Part shown: piece by piece, positions 1-8,000 of the stretch
Position numbering within the stretch: the first letter of the stretch is position 1
How the letters are laid out: the number at the start of each line of letters is the position of its first letter
Source: Desulfohalobiaceae bacterium
Lineage (GTDB): Bacteria; Desulfobacterota; Desulfovibrionia; Desulfovibrionales; Desulfothermaceae
Assembly (NCBI GenBank): GCA_021737115.1
Contig: JAIPER010000100.1
Coordinates: forward strand, 1-9,844
Reading direction: 5' to 3'
Length of the DNA: 9,844 bases
The notes under the pieces: generated by a model
What the model was told of the DNA's origin: nothing
The model's input: the letters and a program-made list of their open reading frames with translations, nothing else
Databases searched by the model: none
Made by a program: the position numbers and the translations under genes

Positions 1-1797
1 AAACCCGGCCTGCTGCAGATTGCTGATGAGGGCACACTGGTCATAGAGAATATCGAACACCTGACCCGAAACACCCAAAACCTGCTGGCCGATTTCATCA
101 AAACCGGTTCTTTTCTGCCTCTAAACACGCAAACCCCGATCTTGTCCTCGGTTCGGATCATGGCCACCTGCGGTGAAAATCCCGAAAACCTGATACAGAA
201 AGGGCAATTACAGCAAGAGTTAGTCAAGCTCTTCCACGAAGAGAGTCTTTTTCTGCCTCCCCTTAGAAAAAGAAAAAAAGATCTGCGGCTGATCGTTAAG
301 CACCTTATTGAAAAAAGCAATGATCTCTATGGAAAGAATGTCCAACGGCTTGGTCAGGAGGCCTATCAGCGAATCGTCTCCTATGACTGGCCAGGCAATT
401 ACGAGGAACTGGCCACGACCATTGAACGGGGGGTGAAGCTCGCCCAGGGAGAGACCCTGCTCTCGGAGGACCTCTTTTTCGGCCTCAAGCCCCTGAAAGG
501 CAAGCTGAGTTTCGATATCCTGAAACTCGAACCGGCGCAGAGAATCTTCAAGAGCAAAGCCTATCCCCGTCTTGCCCAGGCTGTGAGCGGTCTATTTTTG
601 CTTGGATTGGTTTCGTTGGGTTTTTTCGGGTCTCGGATTCCCGCGGGTAAGTTTTCTCTGGCCCTGACCTGGGGAATATGGGAACCCCTGGTCATCGTCA
701 GCGCCCTCCTGCTGGCCAGAATATGGTGTGCTGCCTGTCCGGTGGGAGGGGGCTGTCTCTATATCTCCCGCCATTTCAGTCTGAAAAAAGAGGTCCCGCT
801 CTTTATACGCAGGTATGGTCTCTATATTTGCGCTGCCGGGCTGATCGCTATTTTCTGGTCCCAGGCGGCCTGGAACATGTACGACTCGCCCCGGGCCACC
901 GCTGCCCTTGTGGCCACCATTGCCGGTCTGGGACTTGTCAGCGGTCTCATCTTTCACAAACTTGTCTGGTGCAGGTATCTCTGTCCACTCGGCGCCCTCG
1001 TCGGCTTGTTTGCCCGCTCATCCTGCACCGAGATGCGCTCCAATGTCCATGTCTGCAACCATGAATGCCGTGATCACACCTGTCTTGAGGATGCAGAATA
1101 CAACTGCCCGATGCTGGAAGCCCCCTTTACCCAGCAATCCAATCAAAACTGCATTCTCTGCGGAAACTGCGTCAAGGCCTGCCCCAACGGCTCGCCGAAC
1201 CTGAATCTGAGAGCCCCTGGCTATGAATTATCGGTAGTCCGTTATCCAATAGGATTCATGAACCTCTTTGTGCCTGTGCTTTTAGGCTGCCAGCTCTTCA
1301 GGGCGACGGCTCAGCTCGATATCCCGATCCTGGAGGACTCCCTGTCCCGGATATGGCTCCTGTGGCCCGGTCTCCTCTGCCTCTTTCTCATATTCGCCTA
1401 CCAGTATATTCAAATTTCCGGAAAAAGGATTTTCGGCGATCTTATAAAACCGGACATCAATAAGGGCAACCTCCTGAACTACGCCCTGGTTCCGTTGCTT
1501 CTCGGGATCGAGCTCAGCTTCCAGCTCGAGCTTATGCTGGTCAAAAACAGAGAGTTCCTTCTGACCTTAAACGAACATTTTGCTCTGATCTGGAAAAGCC
1601 TGACCTTCAGCTTTGATCCCAAAATCATTATCTTCTATCAACTTCTGCTGCTCGCGATAAGTTCCCTGGCCGCTGCCCTGGTACTCAATAAAATCGCTTT
1701 GAGGCACCAGTCTTTCCGGACGGGACTTAGCTGGAGAAAACGCTGGCCGATCTTCATGCTGGCTGCTATTTTCGCCTGGCTGTCCATTGCCGGATAA
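1..1797 (+). CDS. Degenerate sigma-54-type AAA+ domain fused to NapH/NosR-like 4Fe-4S membrane protein (5' end missing)
   Basis: The reading frame is open from base 1 to TAA at 1795, so 598 residues are visible and the start lies outside the window. Bases 1-480 encode the second half of an NtrC-type AAA+ domain: a Walker B-like GTLVIENIEHL (31-60), an RIMAT strand, the LPPLRKR element and a WPGN motif (388-399). The ATPase residues are altered. Walker B Asp-Glu reads Glu-Asn (46-51), both arginines of the usual FRxDLxxRL reads are gone (LQQELVKLF, 208-234), and WPGNxREL reads WPGNYEEL. About nine hydrophobic segments follow from 570 on. Cysteine motifs are CAACPVG (727), CRYLCPLG (970), a cluster of five Cys (1054-1107 plus 1024) and a canonical CxxCxxCxxxCP ferredoxin site (1150-1185). 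NapH/NosR-like proteins carry electrons or sense redox state at the membrane. A redox-responsive membrane sensor with a non-hydrolysing AAA+ scaffold is inferred. No DNA-binding domain follows the AAA+ part. Family assignment is firm; function is not. Confidence 0.85.
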   Translation, partial: KPGLLQIADEGTLVIENIEHLTRNTQNLLADFIKTGSFLPLNTQTPILSSVRIMATCGENPENLIQKGQLQQELVKLFHEESLFLPPLRKRKKDLRLIVKHLIEKSNDLYGKNVQRLGQEAYQRIVSYDWPGNYEELATTIERGVKLAQGETLLSEDLFFGLKPLKGKLSFDILKLEPAQRIFKSKAYPRLAQAVSGLFLLGLVSLGFFGSRIPAGKFSLALTWGIWEPLVIVSALLLARIWCAACPVGGGCLYISRHFSLKKEVPLFIRRYGLYICAAGLIAIFWSQAAWNMYDSPRATAALVATIAGLGLVSGLIFHKLVWCRYLCPLGALVGLFARSSCTEMRSNVHVCNHECRDHTCLEDAEYNCPMLEAPFTQQSNQNCILCGNCVKACPNGSPNLNLRAPGYELSVVRYPIGFMNLFVPVLLGCQLFRATAQLDIPILEDSLSRIWLLWPGLLCLFLIFAYQYIQISGKRIFGDLIKPDINKGNLLNYALVPLLLGIELSFQLELMLVKNREFLLTLNEHFALIWKSLTFSFDPKIIIFYQLLLLAISSLAAALVLNKIALRHQSFRTGLSWRKRWPIFMLAAIFAWLSIAG

Positions 1798-1830
1798 CCG
1801 GACAGAACTCATTAAAGAAGACAAGATCCC

Positions 1831-3978
1831 ATGAAGATTCAGCAAAAATTCCTGCTACTCCTCATATCGGTTGCCTTGCCTCCCCTGATCGTACTCTTTT
1901 TTTTCCATCACCAGACCATGAACCAGCTCGGGGAGACAATAGGAACCAAGACTCAGGAAATGCTTATTCAAGATGAACGCGAATTCCTGCAAAAAACCGT
2001 GGACGATTACAGCCGCATCCTTAAGAAGGACAAAGAGATCCTGGAAACCGCACTTCGCGTTCAGGCCCGGGAGATCGAGAGGCGACTCGCCCGACCACCC
2101 TCTGCTGATCAGGATCAAGTGGCCAAGTTCCCTGAAGCCTTTACCGGCAAAAAACAGGCCGGCATGACCCTGACCGGCAAGCATATGCGTCAGACCAGGC
2201 CACGTGGTCATCCGCCTGTCTGGGTCGACTATGACCATCAGGTCTGGTTTACCCCCCGTGGGGTCGACCGGGAGGCCCTCAAGGAGGAACTGGACAGTCT
2301 GGCCACACTTGGAAAAACCTATCGATTCGTTTATCGCCTCCATCCCGATCATATCTACTGGCAGCAAACCTCGCTCGAATCGGGGCTGCTGAGCTTTTAT
2401 CCCGCCCATTCAAGTTTTCCCGAGGGCTACGACCCCAGGCAGGAGGCCTGGTACAGGCAGGCCAAGCGCAATCAGAGCCTGACCTGGGTCATGACTGAAG
2501 ATCCCGTGACTAAGGTCTTAACCGAGGTGGCTGCTCTGCCGGTCTCTACTCCTGACGGCGCCTTTGCCGGGGTCACCTCCATCACCCTTGTCAACACAGG
2601 CTTATATTCGTTAAAAATTCCAAAAACCTGGGCTCAACACGTTCAGGTCATGCTGGTCAGATACGGGACGCAGTCCGACCGCCCAGGAGAAAGATTTCAG
2701 ATTTTCACCCATCAGGCCTCCAACCTGCCGGGCAGCTTGATGACCAGTCAATCCGAGAGGGCCAGCACCTATAAACCGGCTGCCAACGAAAAGGCCCTTC
2801 AGAAAATTCTGGCGGACCTGCTGGCCGAAGAATCAGGGGTTCAGCAGATCCATCACCAGGGGCAAAACCTGCTCATAGCCTTTGGTTCGCATGGACCAAA
2901 TGAAACCTTTCCCGTGATCATTCTGCCCTATGAGCCCATCATCGCCCAGGCCACCAAGATAAAAACCCTGGTCGGCGATCAGACCGCCAAGTATCTGACC
3001 CTGACCGGCGGGGTGTTTGTCGGGGCTACCCTTTTTTCCATCCTCCTTGCCCTGTACAGCTCCCGCTCGGTCACGCATCCGGTCAGACAGCTGCAGAATG
3101 CGACCAATGCCCTGGCCGGGGGGTCATTCGAGACCAGGGTTTCCATCTCGTCCGGAGACGAATTGCAGGAACTCGGAGACATTGTCAACGACATGGGGCC
3201 GATGCTGCTGGAGAACCAACGGATGCGGCAGGCGCTGACCGTGGCCGAAAAGGCCCAGCAGTACCTGCTTCCGGAAAGATCGCCCAGGTTCGAGGGCTAT
3301 GATATTTCCGGCCTGAGCGTCTATTCCGACGAAACAGGGGGCGACTACTACGATTTCATGGATATTCCGGAGGATACCAACAGCCTGGGAATAGTCATCG
3401 GAGACGTCAGCGGCCACGGCATAGGCGCAGCCCTGCTCATGGCCTCCGCCAGGGGAGCCCTCCGGGCCTACGTATCGCTCCAGCCTGGATCTTTGGTCAA
3501 GACACTGACCATGCTCAACACACACCTGATCAAAGACACCAGGGAAGGCCAGTTTCTGACCCTCTTCTACGGCCTCCTCGAGGTCGGGCAGAACAGGCTG
3601 GGCTGGGTCTCGGCCGGTCATGAACCGGCTCTGTGGTTCCGAAAGCGAACAGGCACGATCGTTGAGCTCCCCAATACCGGGATGCCCCTGGGGATCATGC
3701 CCGAGGCCGCCTTTGAAGAGGGCGGACCTATTTCCCTGGAAAATGGCGACCTGGTGCTCATTGCCACAGACGGGATCCGGGAGACCCGCAATCCCAAGGG
3801 AGAGATTTTCGGGCTAGGGCGACTGCAGCAACTGCTCATCGAGCATTCTCATTTGACAACCCGGGAACTGTGCCGAAAAATCGTGGCCGTGCTTAAGGAT
3901 TACCGGCAGGGGACCGTCCAGGAAGACGATGTGACCATGGTCATCATCAAGGTGAGAGCGGAGGAGTATTCTGGGTAG
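1831..3978 (+). CDS. Membrane serine phosphatase: Cache-like sensor, HAMP, SpoIIE/RsbU PP2C domain
   Basis: The protein has 715 residues. TM1 spans about residues 7-25, a large extracytoplasmic region about 30-385, TM2 about 389-410, HAMP about 411-460, a short helical linker, and a PP2C SpoIIE domain about 485-710. The outer region carries the dCache signature YDPRQEAWYRQA (200-211) and DGAFAGVTSITL (from 242), typical of small-ligand sensors. The phosphatase metal-binding motifs are intact: GGDYYDF (503-509), GDVSGHG (524-530, Asp525), SAGHEPA (from 594), ATDG with Asp647, and Asp-Asp at 700-701 region (EDDVT). RsbU/SpoIIE-type enzymes dephosphorylate a STAS-domain antagonist, and such a protein is encoded convergently at 4157-4516, a plausible substrate. 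The gene starts 33 nt after the Fe-S fusion gene, suggesting one operon. The ATG at 1831 is preceded only by a weak purine-rich AAAGAAG (1814-1820). Domain calls are strong; ligand and substrate are inferred. Confidence 0.93.
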   Translation: MKIQQKFLLLLISVALPPLIVLFFFHHQTMNQLGETIGTKTQEMLIQDEREFLQKTVDDYSRILKKDKEILETALRVQAREIERRLARPPSADQDQVAKFPEAFTGKKQAGMTLTGKHMRQTRPRGHPPVWVDYDHQVWFTPRGVDREALKEELDSLATLGKTYRFVYRLHPDHIYWQQTSLESGLLSFYPAHSSFPEGYDPRQEAWYRQAKRNQSLTWVMTEDPVTKVLTEVAALPVSTPDGAFAGVTSITLVNTGLYSLKIPKTWAQHVQVMLVRYGTQSDRPGERFQIFTHQASNLPGSLMTSQSERASTYKPAANEKALQKILADLLAEESGVQQIHHQGQNLLIAFGSHGPNETFPVIILPYEPIIAQATKIKTLVGDQTAKYLTLTGGVFVGATLFSILLALYSSRSVTHPVRQLQNATNALAGGSFETRVSISSGDELQELGDIVNDMGPMLLENQRMRQALTVAEKAQQYLLPERSPRFEGYDISGLSVYSDETGGDYYDFMDIPEDTNSLGIVIGDVSGHGIGAALLMASARGALRAYVSLQPGSLVKTLTMLNTHLIKDTREGQFLTLFYGLLEVGQNRLGWVSAGHEPALWFRKRTGTIVELPNTGMPLGIMPEAAFEEGGPISLENGDLVLIATDGIRETRNPKGEIFGLGRLQQLLIEHSHLTTRELCRKIVAVLKDYRQGTVQEDDVTMVIIKVRAEEYSG

Positions 3979-3993
3979 GGAAACGTCTTTCCC
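3978..3993 (+). terminator. Short inverted repeat at the end of the phosphatase gene, possible weak terminator
   Basis: GGGAAA (3978-3983), a CGTC loop and TTTCCC (3988-3993) form a 6-bp stem starting on the last base of the stop codon. No T-run follows (AATTC), so an intrinsic terminator is doubtful. Confidence 0.3.
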
Positions 3994-4094
3994 AATTCAG
4001 AGCTCATTACCAACTTCTAAAAGCTGATGGAAGGGGTGGACATTTATTACTATGGATTTCAACCCAATTACATAATAGCCTGGTTAAATATTCT

Positions 4095-4117
4095 CATATA
4101 AATTAATTAATTATATG
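4095..4117. repeat. AT-rich imperfect palindrome next to the 12-bp hairpin
   Basis: CATATAA (4095-4101) and TTATATG (4111-4117) are reverse complements around a 9-nt ATTAATTAA loop, which is itself nearly symmetric. It lies in a visibly AT-rich stretch (about 4030-4116) unlike the flanking genes and abuts the GC-richer hairpin. It could be the AT side of a bidirectional terminator, or a protein-binding site. Confidence 0.4.
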
Positions 4118-4143
4118 TCAGATTTGCCAGAGGCAAATCTGAC
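4117..4143 (-). terminator. Perfect 12-bp hairpin in the convergent spacer, likely transcription terminator
   Basis: GTCAGATTTGCC (4117-4128) and GGCAAATCTGAC (4132-4143) are perfect reverse complements separated by three bases. The hairpin starts 13 nt past the stop codon of the STAS gene. Read on the minus strand it is followed by an AT-rich tract (4116 downward) rather than a pure T-run. It sits between convergent genes, so it may terminate the minus-strand operon and perhaps slow read-through from the plus strand. A small mobile repeat is an alternative. Confidence 0.55.
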
Positions 4144-4156
4144 CTCTGTACAGCGT

Positions 4157-4516
4157 TCAACTCTGTTCCGACTCGCCTTGAACAAGAGATTCCAAGGCAG
4201 TCTCGTCCTCGATAATGTTAAAGAAATCAAGGAGCCTGACCAGACTGAGGGATTTCTTGACCTGGGTCGAAAGATTGAAGAGGTAGAGTTTTTTATCCCT
4301 GGAACGCATGCGATTATTCACGTGCACCAGAAGACCGATGCCTGAACTGTCCAAAAATGTCGTCTTGGAGAGATCGATGACCAGCATCTGGATTTCGTCG
4401 TTATCCATGTAGGGTTCGGTCTGCTTTTTTACTTCGGGTATGGTCTCCAGGGTCAATTCCCCGGTATGCTGAAGAACGCACAACTTCCCTTTTCCCGCAA
4501 TGTTCAGGCACTTCAT
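4157..4516 (-). CDS. STAS-domain anti-sigma-factor antagonist (RsbV/SpoIIAA-like)
   Basis: This is a 119-residue single STAS domain, normal length for the SpoIIAA/RsbV family. The hallmark phosphorylation loop FLDSSGIGLL is present, with Ser57-Ser58; by family analogy Ser58 is the likely phospho-acceptor. In this family the unphosphorylated form binds the kinase/anti-sigma factor and frees its target; phosphorylation blocks this. A longer open frame runs upstream to 4648, but the ATG at 4516 is chosen because it overlaps the stop of the kinase gene as ATGA, has GAGGAG just upstream, and gives a canonical STAS N-terminus. The convergent SpoIIE-type phosphatase is the likely enzyme that reactivates it. 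The signalling output is unknown because no sigma factor is adjacent. Confidence 0.93.
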   Translation of the reverse strand: MKCLNIAGKGKLCVLQHTGELTLETIPEVKKQTEPYMDNDEIQMLVIDLSKTTFLDSSGIGLLVHVNNRMRSRDKKLYLFNLSTQVKKSLSLVRLLDFFNIIEDETALESLVQGESEQS

Positions 4517-4929
4517 GGTGACTCCTCGAGTTTTTTCTCCAGGTAGAGGATGTTGGTGTCTTTGACGCGAATGAACTGGAAGTTGTCCATGATTTGCGAA
4601 ATCAAATAAATCCCTCTCCCGTTTTCCCGGTCGGGCCGCGGCGGGCACAGGCCGGGTTCCAACGGGCCATGATAGGGACTTCCCCAGTCTTTGATCTCAA
4701 TGATCAAGCGCCTACCCGGCTGCAAGGCGACATCGGCCTGGATCTTTCCCCCGCATTTTCCTTCATAGGCATGGACAAAGACGTTGGAAAAAGCCTCGGT
4801 AATGGCCAGTTCCAGTTCATAGAGCAAATCAGGATCGCTTATATTCTCTCTCAAAAACCTGCACACGGATTTGGCAAGAGTTCTGGCTGCATTGGGGCTC
4901 GCCTGGCTGGAAAATGTCTTCTTGATCAT
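4513..4929 (-). CDS. RsbW/SpoIIAB-like serine-protein kinase (HATPase_c), anti-sigma factor
   Basis: This is a 138-residue GHKL-fold ATP-binding protein of normal RsbW size. It shows the N box ELAITEAFSNVFVHAY (from Glu40, with Glu45 and Asn49), the G1-type DWG (Asp81-Gly83) and the G2-type NGRGIYLI (103-110). RsbW-type proteins phosphorylate their STAS antagonist on serine and sequester a sigma factor or other partner. The start is fixed: an in-frame TAA (4932-4930) directly precedes the ATG at 4929, with a weak GGGG (4938-4935) five bases upstream. The last four bases overlap the STAS start (ATGA), implying translational coupling and balanced kinase and antagonist amounts. The target could be a sigma factor elsewhere, or a non-sigma partner as in several proteobacterial switches. 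Confidence 0.92.
   Translation of the reverse strand: MIKKTFSSQASPNAARTLAKSVCRFLRENISDPDLLYELELAITEAFSNVFVHAYEGKCGGKIQADVALQPGRRLIIEIKDWGSPYHGPLEPGLCPPRPDRENGRGIYLISQIMDNFQFIRVKDTNILYLEKKLEESP
4521..4527 (-). promoter_or_regulatory. Shine-Dalgarno of the STAS gene, inside the kinase coding sequence
   Basis: Read on the minus strand, GAGGAGT lies 4 nt before the ATG at 4516. The same bases encode Glu-Glu near the kinase C-terminus. This decides the STAS start and supports coupled translation. Confidence 0.75.
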
Positions 4930-4968
4930 TTAAGCCCCATTTTTGGTCATCCGGTCCTGGCTCTTTAT

Positions 4969-4996
4969 TTTTTAACCGACTGCGAAAGTCTGTCAA
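4969..4996 (-). promoter_or_regulatory. Candidate sigma-70 promoter for the kinase/antagonist pair
   Basis: On the minus strand a consensus TTGACA (4996-4991) is followed after 16 nt by TAAAAA (4974-4969), which matches TATAAT at 4 of 6 positions. It lies between the large trehalose gene and the kinase ATG at 4929, in the 81-nt gap. It would allow the switch genes to be transcribed without the upstream gene. Confidence 0.42.
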
Positions 4997-5010
4997 GCTG
5001 ATGCAGGATA

Positions 5011-8000
5011 TCACGTTTCCAGTCGGGCCTCAATGATCTTTCCCGGCTCGAGATCATAGATCCGGTCCCTGATCTGGATCTTGACCGATTCCGCACCGCC
5101 CTTCAAGGCCTCGATCTTGACTCTGTCGGCTGAAATATCCAGATCGAGCCAGTGGCCGCGGTAGCGAAGGTGAAACTTGACCCTTCTCAGCTCCTCCGCA
5201 AAGGAAGGATTGAACCGCAGCACATTGCCTCTGGCCTCCAGCCCGGTGAAGCCGCGCTGGACCATGTCCACACAGCCGGACATGGCTCCGAGATGGATGC
5301 CCTCCGCGGTGGTGCCGGACTGAATATCGGCCACATCCGTCTTCAGGGCTTCTTCAAAGAGCTCCCAGGATCGTGTTCTGTCCCTTCTGGTGGCTACCCA
5401 GGAGTGGACGATATAGCTCAAGGAGGAGCCGTTGGAGGTTCGCTTGAGATAGTAGTCGATGTTTCTGGGGATGATTTCCGGATCAAAGGGGTAATCCAAC
5501 TGAAGGAACAGACTTTTCAGATGTTCTGCGCTGAACAGGTAGAAAAGCATGAGCACATCGGCCTGTTTGGAGGCCTTGTAACGGTTCGGGGTATCGCCTT
5601 CGGACTCGAGGATGCGGTCCAGTCTCTGGATGTTCCCGTATTTCCGTTGATAGCCCTCCCAGTCAAACTCCTCCAGCTGATCATACCCCTCAAACTGACT
5701 GATGATGCCCTCACCGTGGAAAACGATTCTCATCTTGCGGCTGATTTCACGCCACCTCTCTATTTCAGCTTTCCTGACATCGAGCCGTTCACAGAGCTGA
5801 TGCCATTCCTCCAGAGGGAGAATGTTCTGGATCTCCAGGGCCCGGTGCATGACAAAGACCACCATCACATTGGTATAGGCATTGTTTTTGAGCCCCGGGC
5901 GGTCCGCGCCCGGATAGGCGTCATGATACTCATCAGGCCCCATGACCCAATGGATCTCGAAGCGGTCCAGGTCCTCGTTGTAGACCGAGATACTGGCCCA
6001 GAACCTGGCGATTTCCAGAATCATCTCGGCCCCGTAAAAGGAGAGAAACTCGAAATCCCCGCTGATCTGGCAATACTGCCAGATGTTATAGACAATGGCC
6101 ACATTGACGTGGCGCTGCAGATGGGAGTTATCCGGAAGCCAACGACCGGATTTCGGGTTCAGGTGCATCTGCTGGGTCTCTTCCCGGCCGGTGCTGCCGC
6201 TCTGCCAGGGGTACATCGCTCCTTTGCAGCCGATCTCCCTGGCCAGATCCCTGGCCCGGTTCAGCCTGCGGTAGCGGTACATGAGCAGGGTCCTCGTGAT
6301 CTGGGGAGCACGGTAATTCAGATAGGGAAAGATGATCAGCTCATCCCAGAAGATATGCCCCCGGTACCCCTCGCCGTGCCAGCCCCTGGCCGGCATGCCC
6401 ACGTCGATATCCATGGAGTGCATGGAGGCGGACTGCAGGATATGGAAACAGTACAGGTGCAGGGTCCGCTGCACATAATGGTAGTGATCAAAGACATTGC
6501 CCTGACCGTTCGTTGCTTCATCCAGATTGAGCTCCACTTCCACGGCGAATTTCCGCCACAAATGATTCCAGGCCGTGATGTGGTTTCTGAACAGGGCTGC
6601 AAAGCGTTCGGTTTTGGCGACTCTGTTCGTGGCTTGCAGCAAAGGTTCGCTGATGGTGTAATCCCTGGATGTGTACATGGCCATCACTTTTTCGATGGTC
6701 AAGCCGAGGCCCTGATCGAGGCTGACCCGAAAGTCCTGGGCGATATACCCCGGTTCCTGAAGGCAGTTCCGTTCGATGGGCAGGGGTTTGCGCTTTTCGA
6801 AAACTTCCGTTCGCGCAACCTGGGCCACCACGATATGCGACTGGTTGGTCCTGACCCGGAGACCGATGGTGTGATGGTCGATCTCAGTGGTCGTATCCGG
6901 TTCCAGGTGGTGGTGGTTCAGGGACTGATAGCGCTTGACATTCAAATTGGCGACCTGTCCGTCCAGAGCCGACCTGATCTCGATCTCTCCCGACCAGTTG
7001 ACCGGAATAATGCCCGTCTCCAAAGCCGCCAGATGCATCCGGTCCATACAGACCAGACGCCTCTGAAAGAGTTTCGTCTCCCGGCCGCTTTCATCCTGAA
7101 ACCGGATGGTGCGATGCAGGACTCCGTTCTTGATATCCAGTTCCTGGCGAAAAGAGAGTATGTCGACTTCATCCAGCGAAAACCAGTCTTCCCCTGGAAA
7201 ACGAAAGCTCAGACAGAGCCAGTTGGGCATATTGACCAGATCTTCGTTTTCGATGATCCTGTCCGCAATGCGGCTCTGAAGACGGTTGTAGCCACCGGCC
7301 AGATAGGTCCCGGGATAATGAATCCCGTCCGCCTTTGCTTCCGGAGCAGCCCCCCGGGTGGCGAAGTAACCGTTGCCCAGGGTGCAGAGCGCCTCTCGCA
7401 AACCCTCCTGTTCCGGTTCAAAACTGCTGTAGGCCAGTGACCAGGTCTTCCAGTTCCGGAGAAAGACCTGAAGCATATAGAGAAAGTCCTGGACCTCGCT
7501 TACGGATTCCAGCCTGTATTTGGCAGCGGTTTTGCGTGACTCGTCTCCCACCAGCAGGGTGACGCCCTTTCTGGGTAAGGCGCTGAAACCGTCCTCATCA
7601 GTGACATCATCCCCGATAAAGATCGGCATGACCCCGTACTGATCGAGATCCAGCTTCTCCAGAAGCCAGCGAAGAGCCCGGCCTTTATGCCAGTTGATTT
7701 TCGGCTTCAGCTCAAAGACCTTTTTTCCGGTTCCCTTGTTGAGCTTCGGATTCCGTGACAGGACTTCGTCCACTATTGTCTCGACCTGCGCATTATCCTC
7801 CAGGGCCACATTCCGGTAATGCACGGCTATGGAAAACTTTTTCCGTTCCACCAAAGATCCGTCGATGGACCGGAGACTGTTCTGGAGGTCATTTTCGACC
7901 TCGTCCAGAATCGGGAGCAGTTCTCTGGCGGCCTCCAACTCCATTTTGAGATCGCCCGGCCCCTGGATTTCAAAACCGTGGCTCCCGGCATAATAGACAT

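Noticed and set aside
142..1797. TTG at 142 as the start of the AAA+/Fe-S gene
   Set aside because: The frame is open to base 1 and the upstream residues form the Walker B strand of the same domain, so the gene begins before the window.
1855..2409. A 184-codon minus-strand frame within the phosphatase gene
   Set aside because: Antisense to the Cache sensor region, with no recognisable domain.
4517..4648. Upstream extension of the STAS gene to 4648
   Set aside because: The added 44 residues lie inside the kinase gene in another frame and do not resemble a domain; the ATGA-coupled ATG with GAGGAG fits the family length.
4829..5014. A 61-codon minus-strand frame bridging the gap between the trehalose and kinase genes
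   Set aside because: It overlaps the kinase N-terminus in another frame and has no domain or family features.
5152..7440. A 762-codon open frame on the plus strand opposite the GH65 and OtsB region
   Set aside because: It is fully antisense to a gene with clear catalytic motifs, its translation shows no family features, and its length follows from low stop frequency opposite the coding frame.
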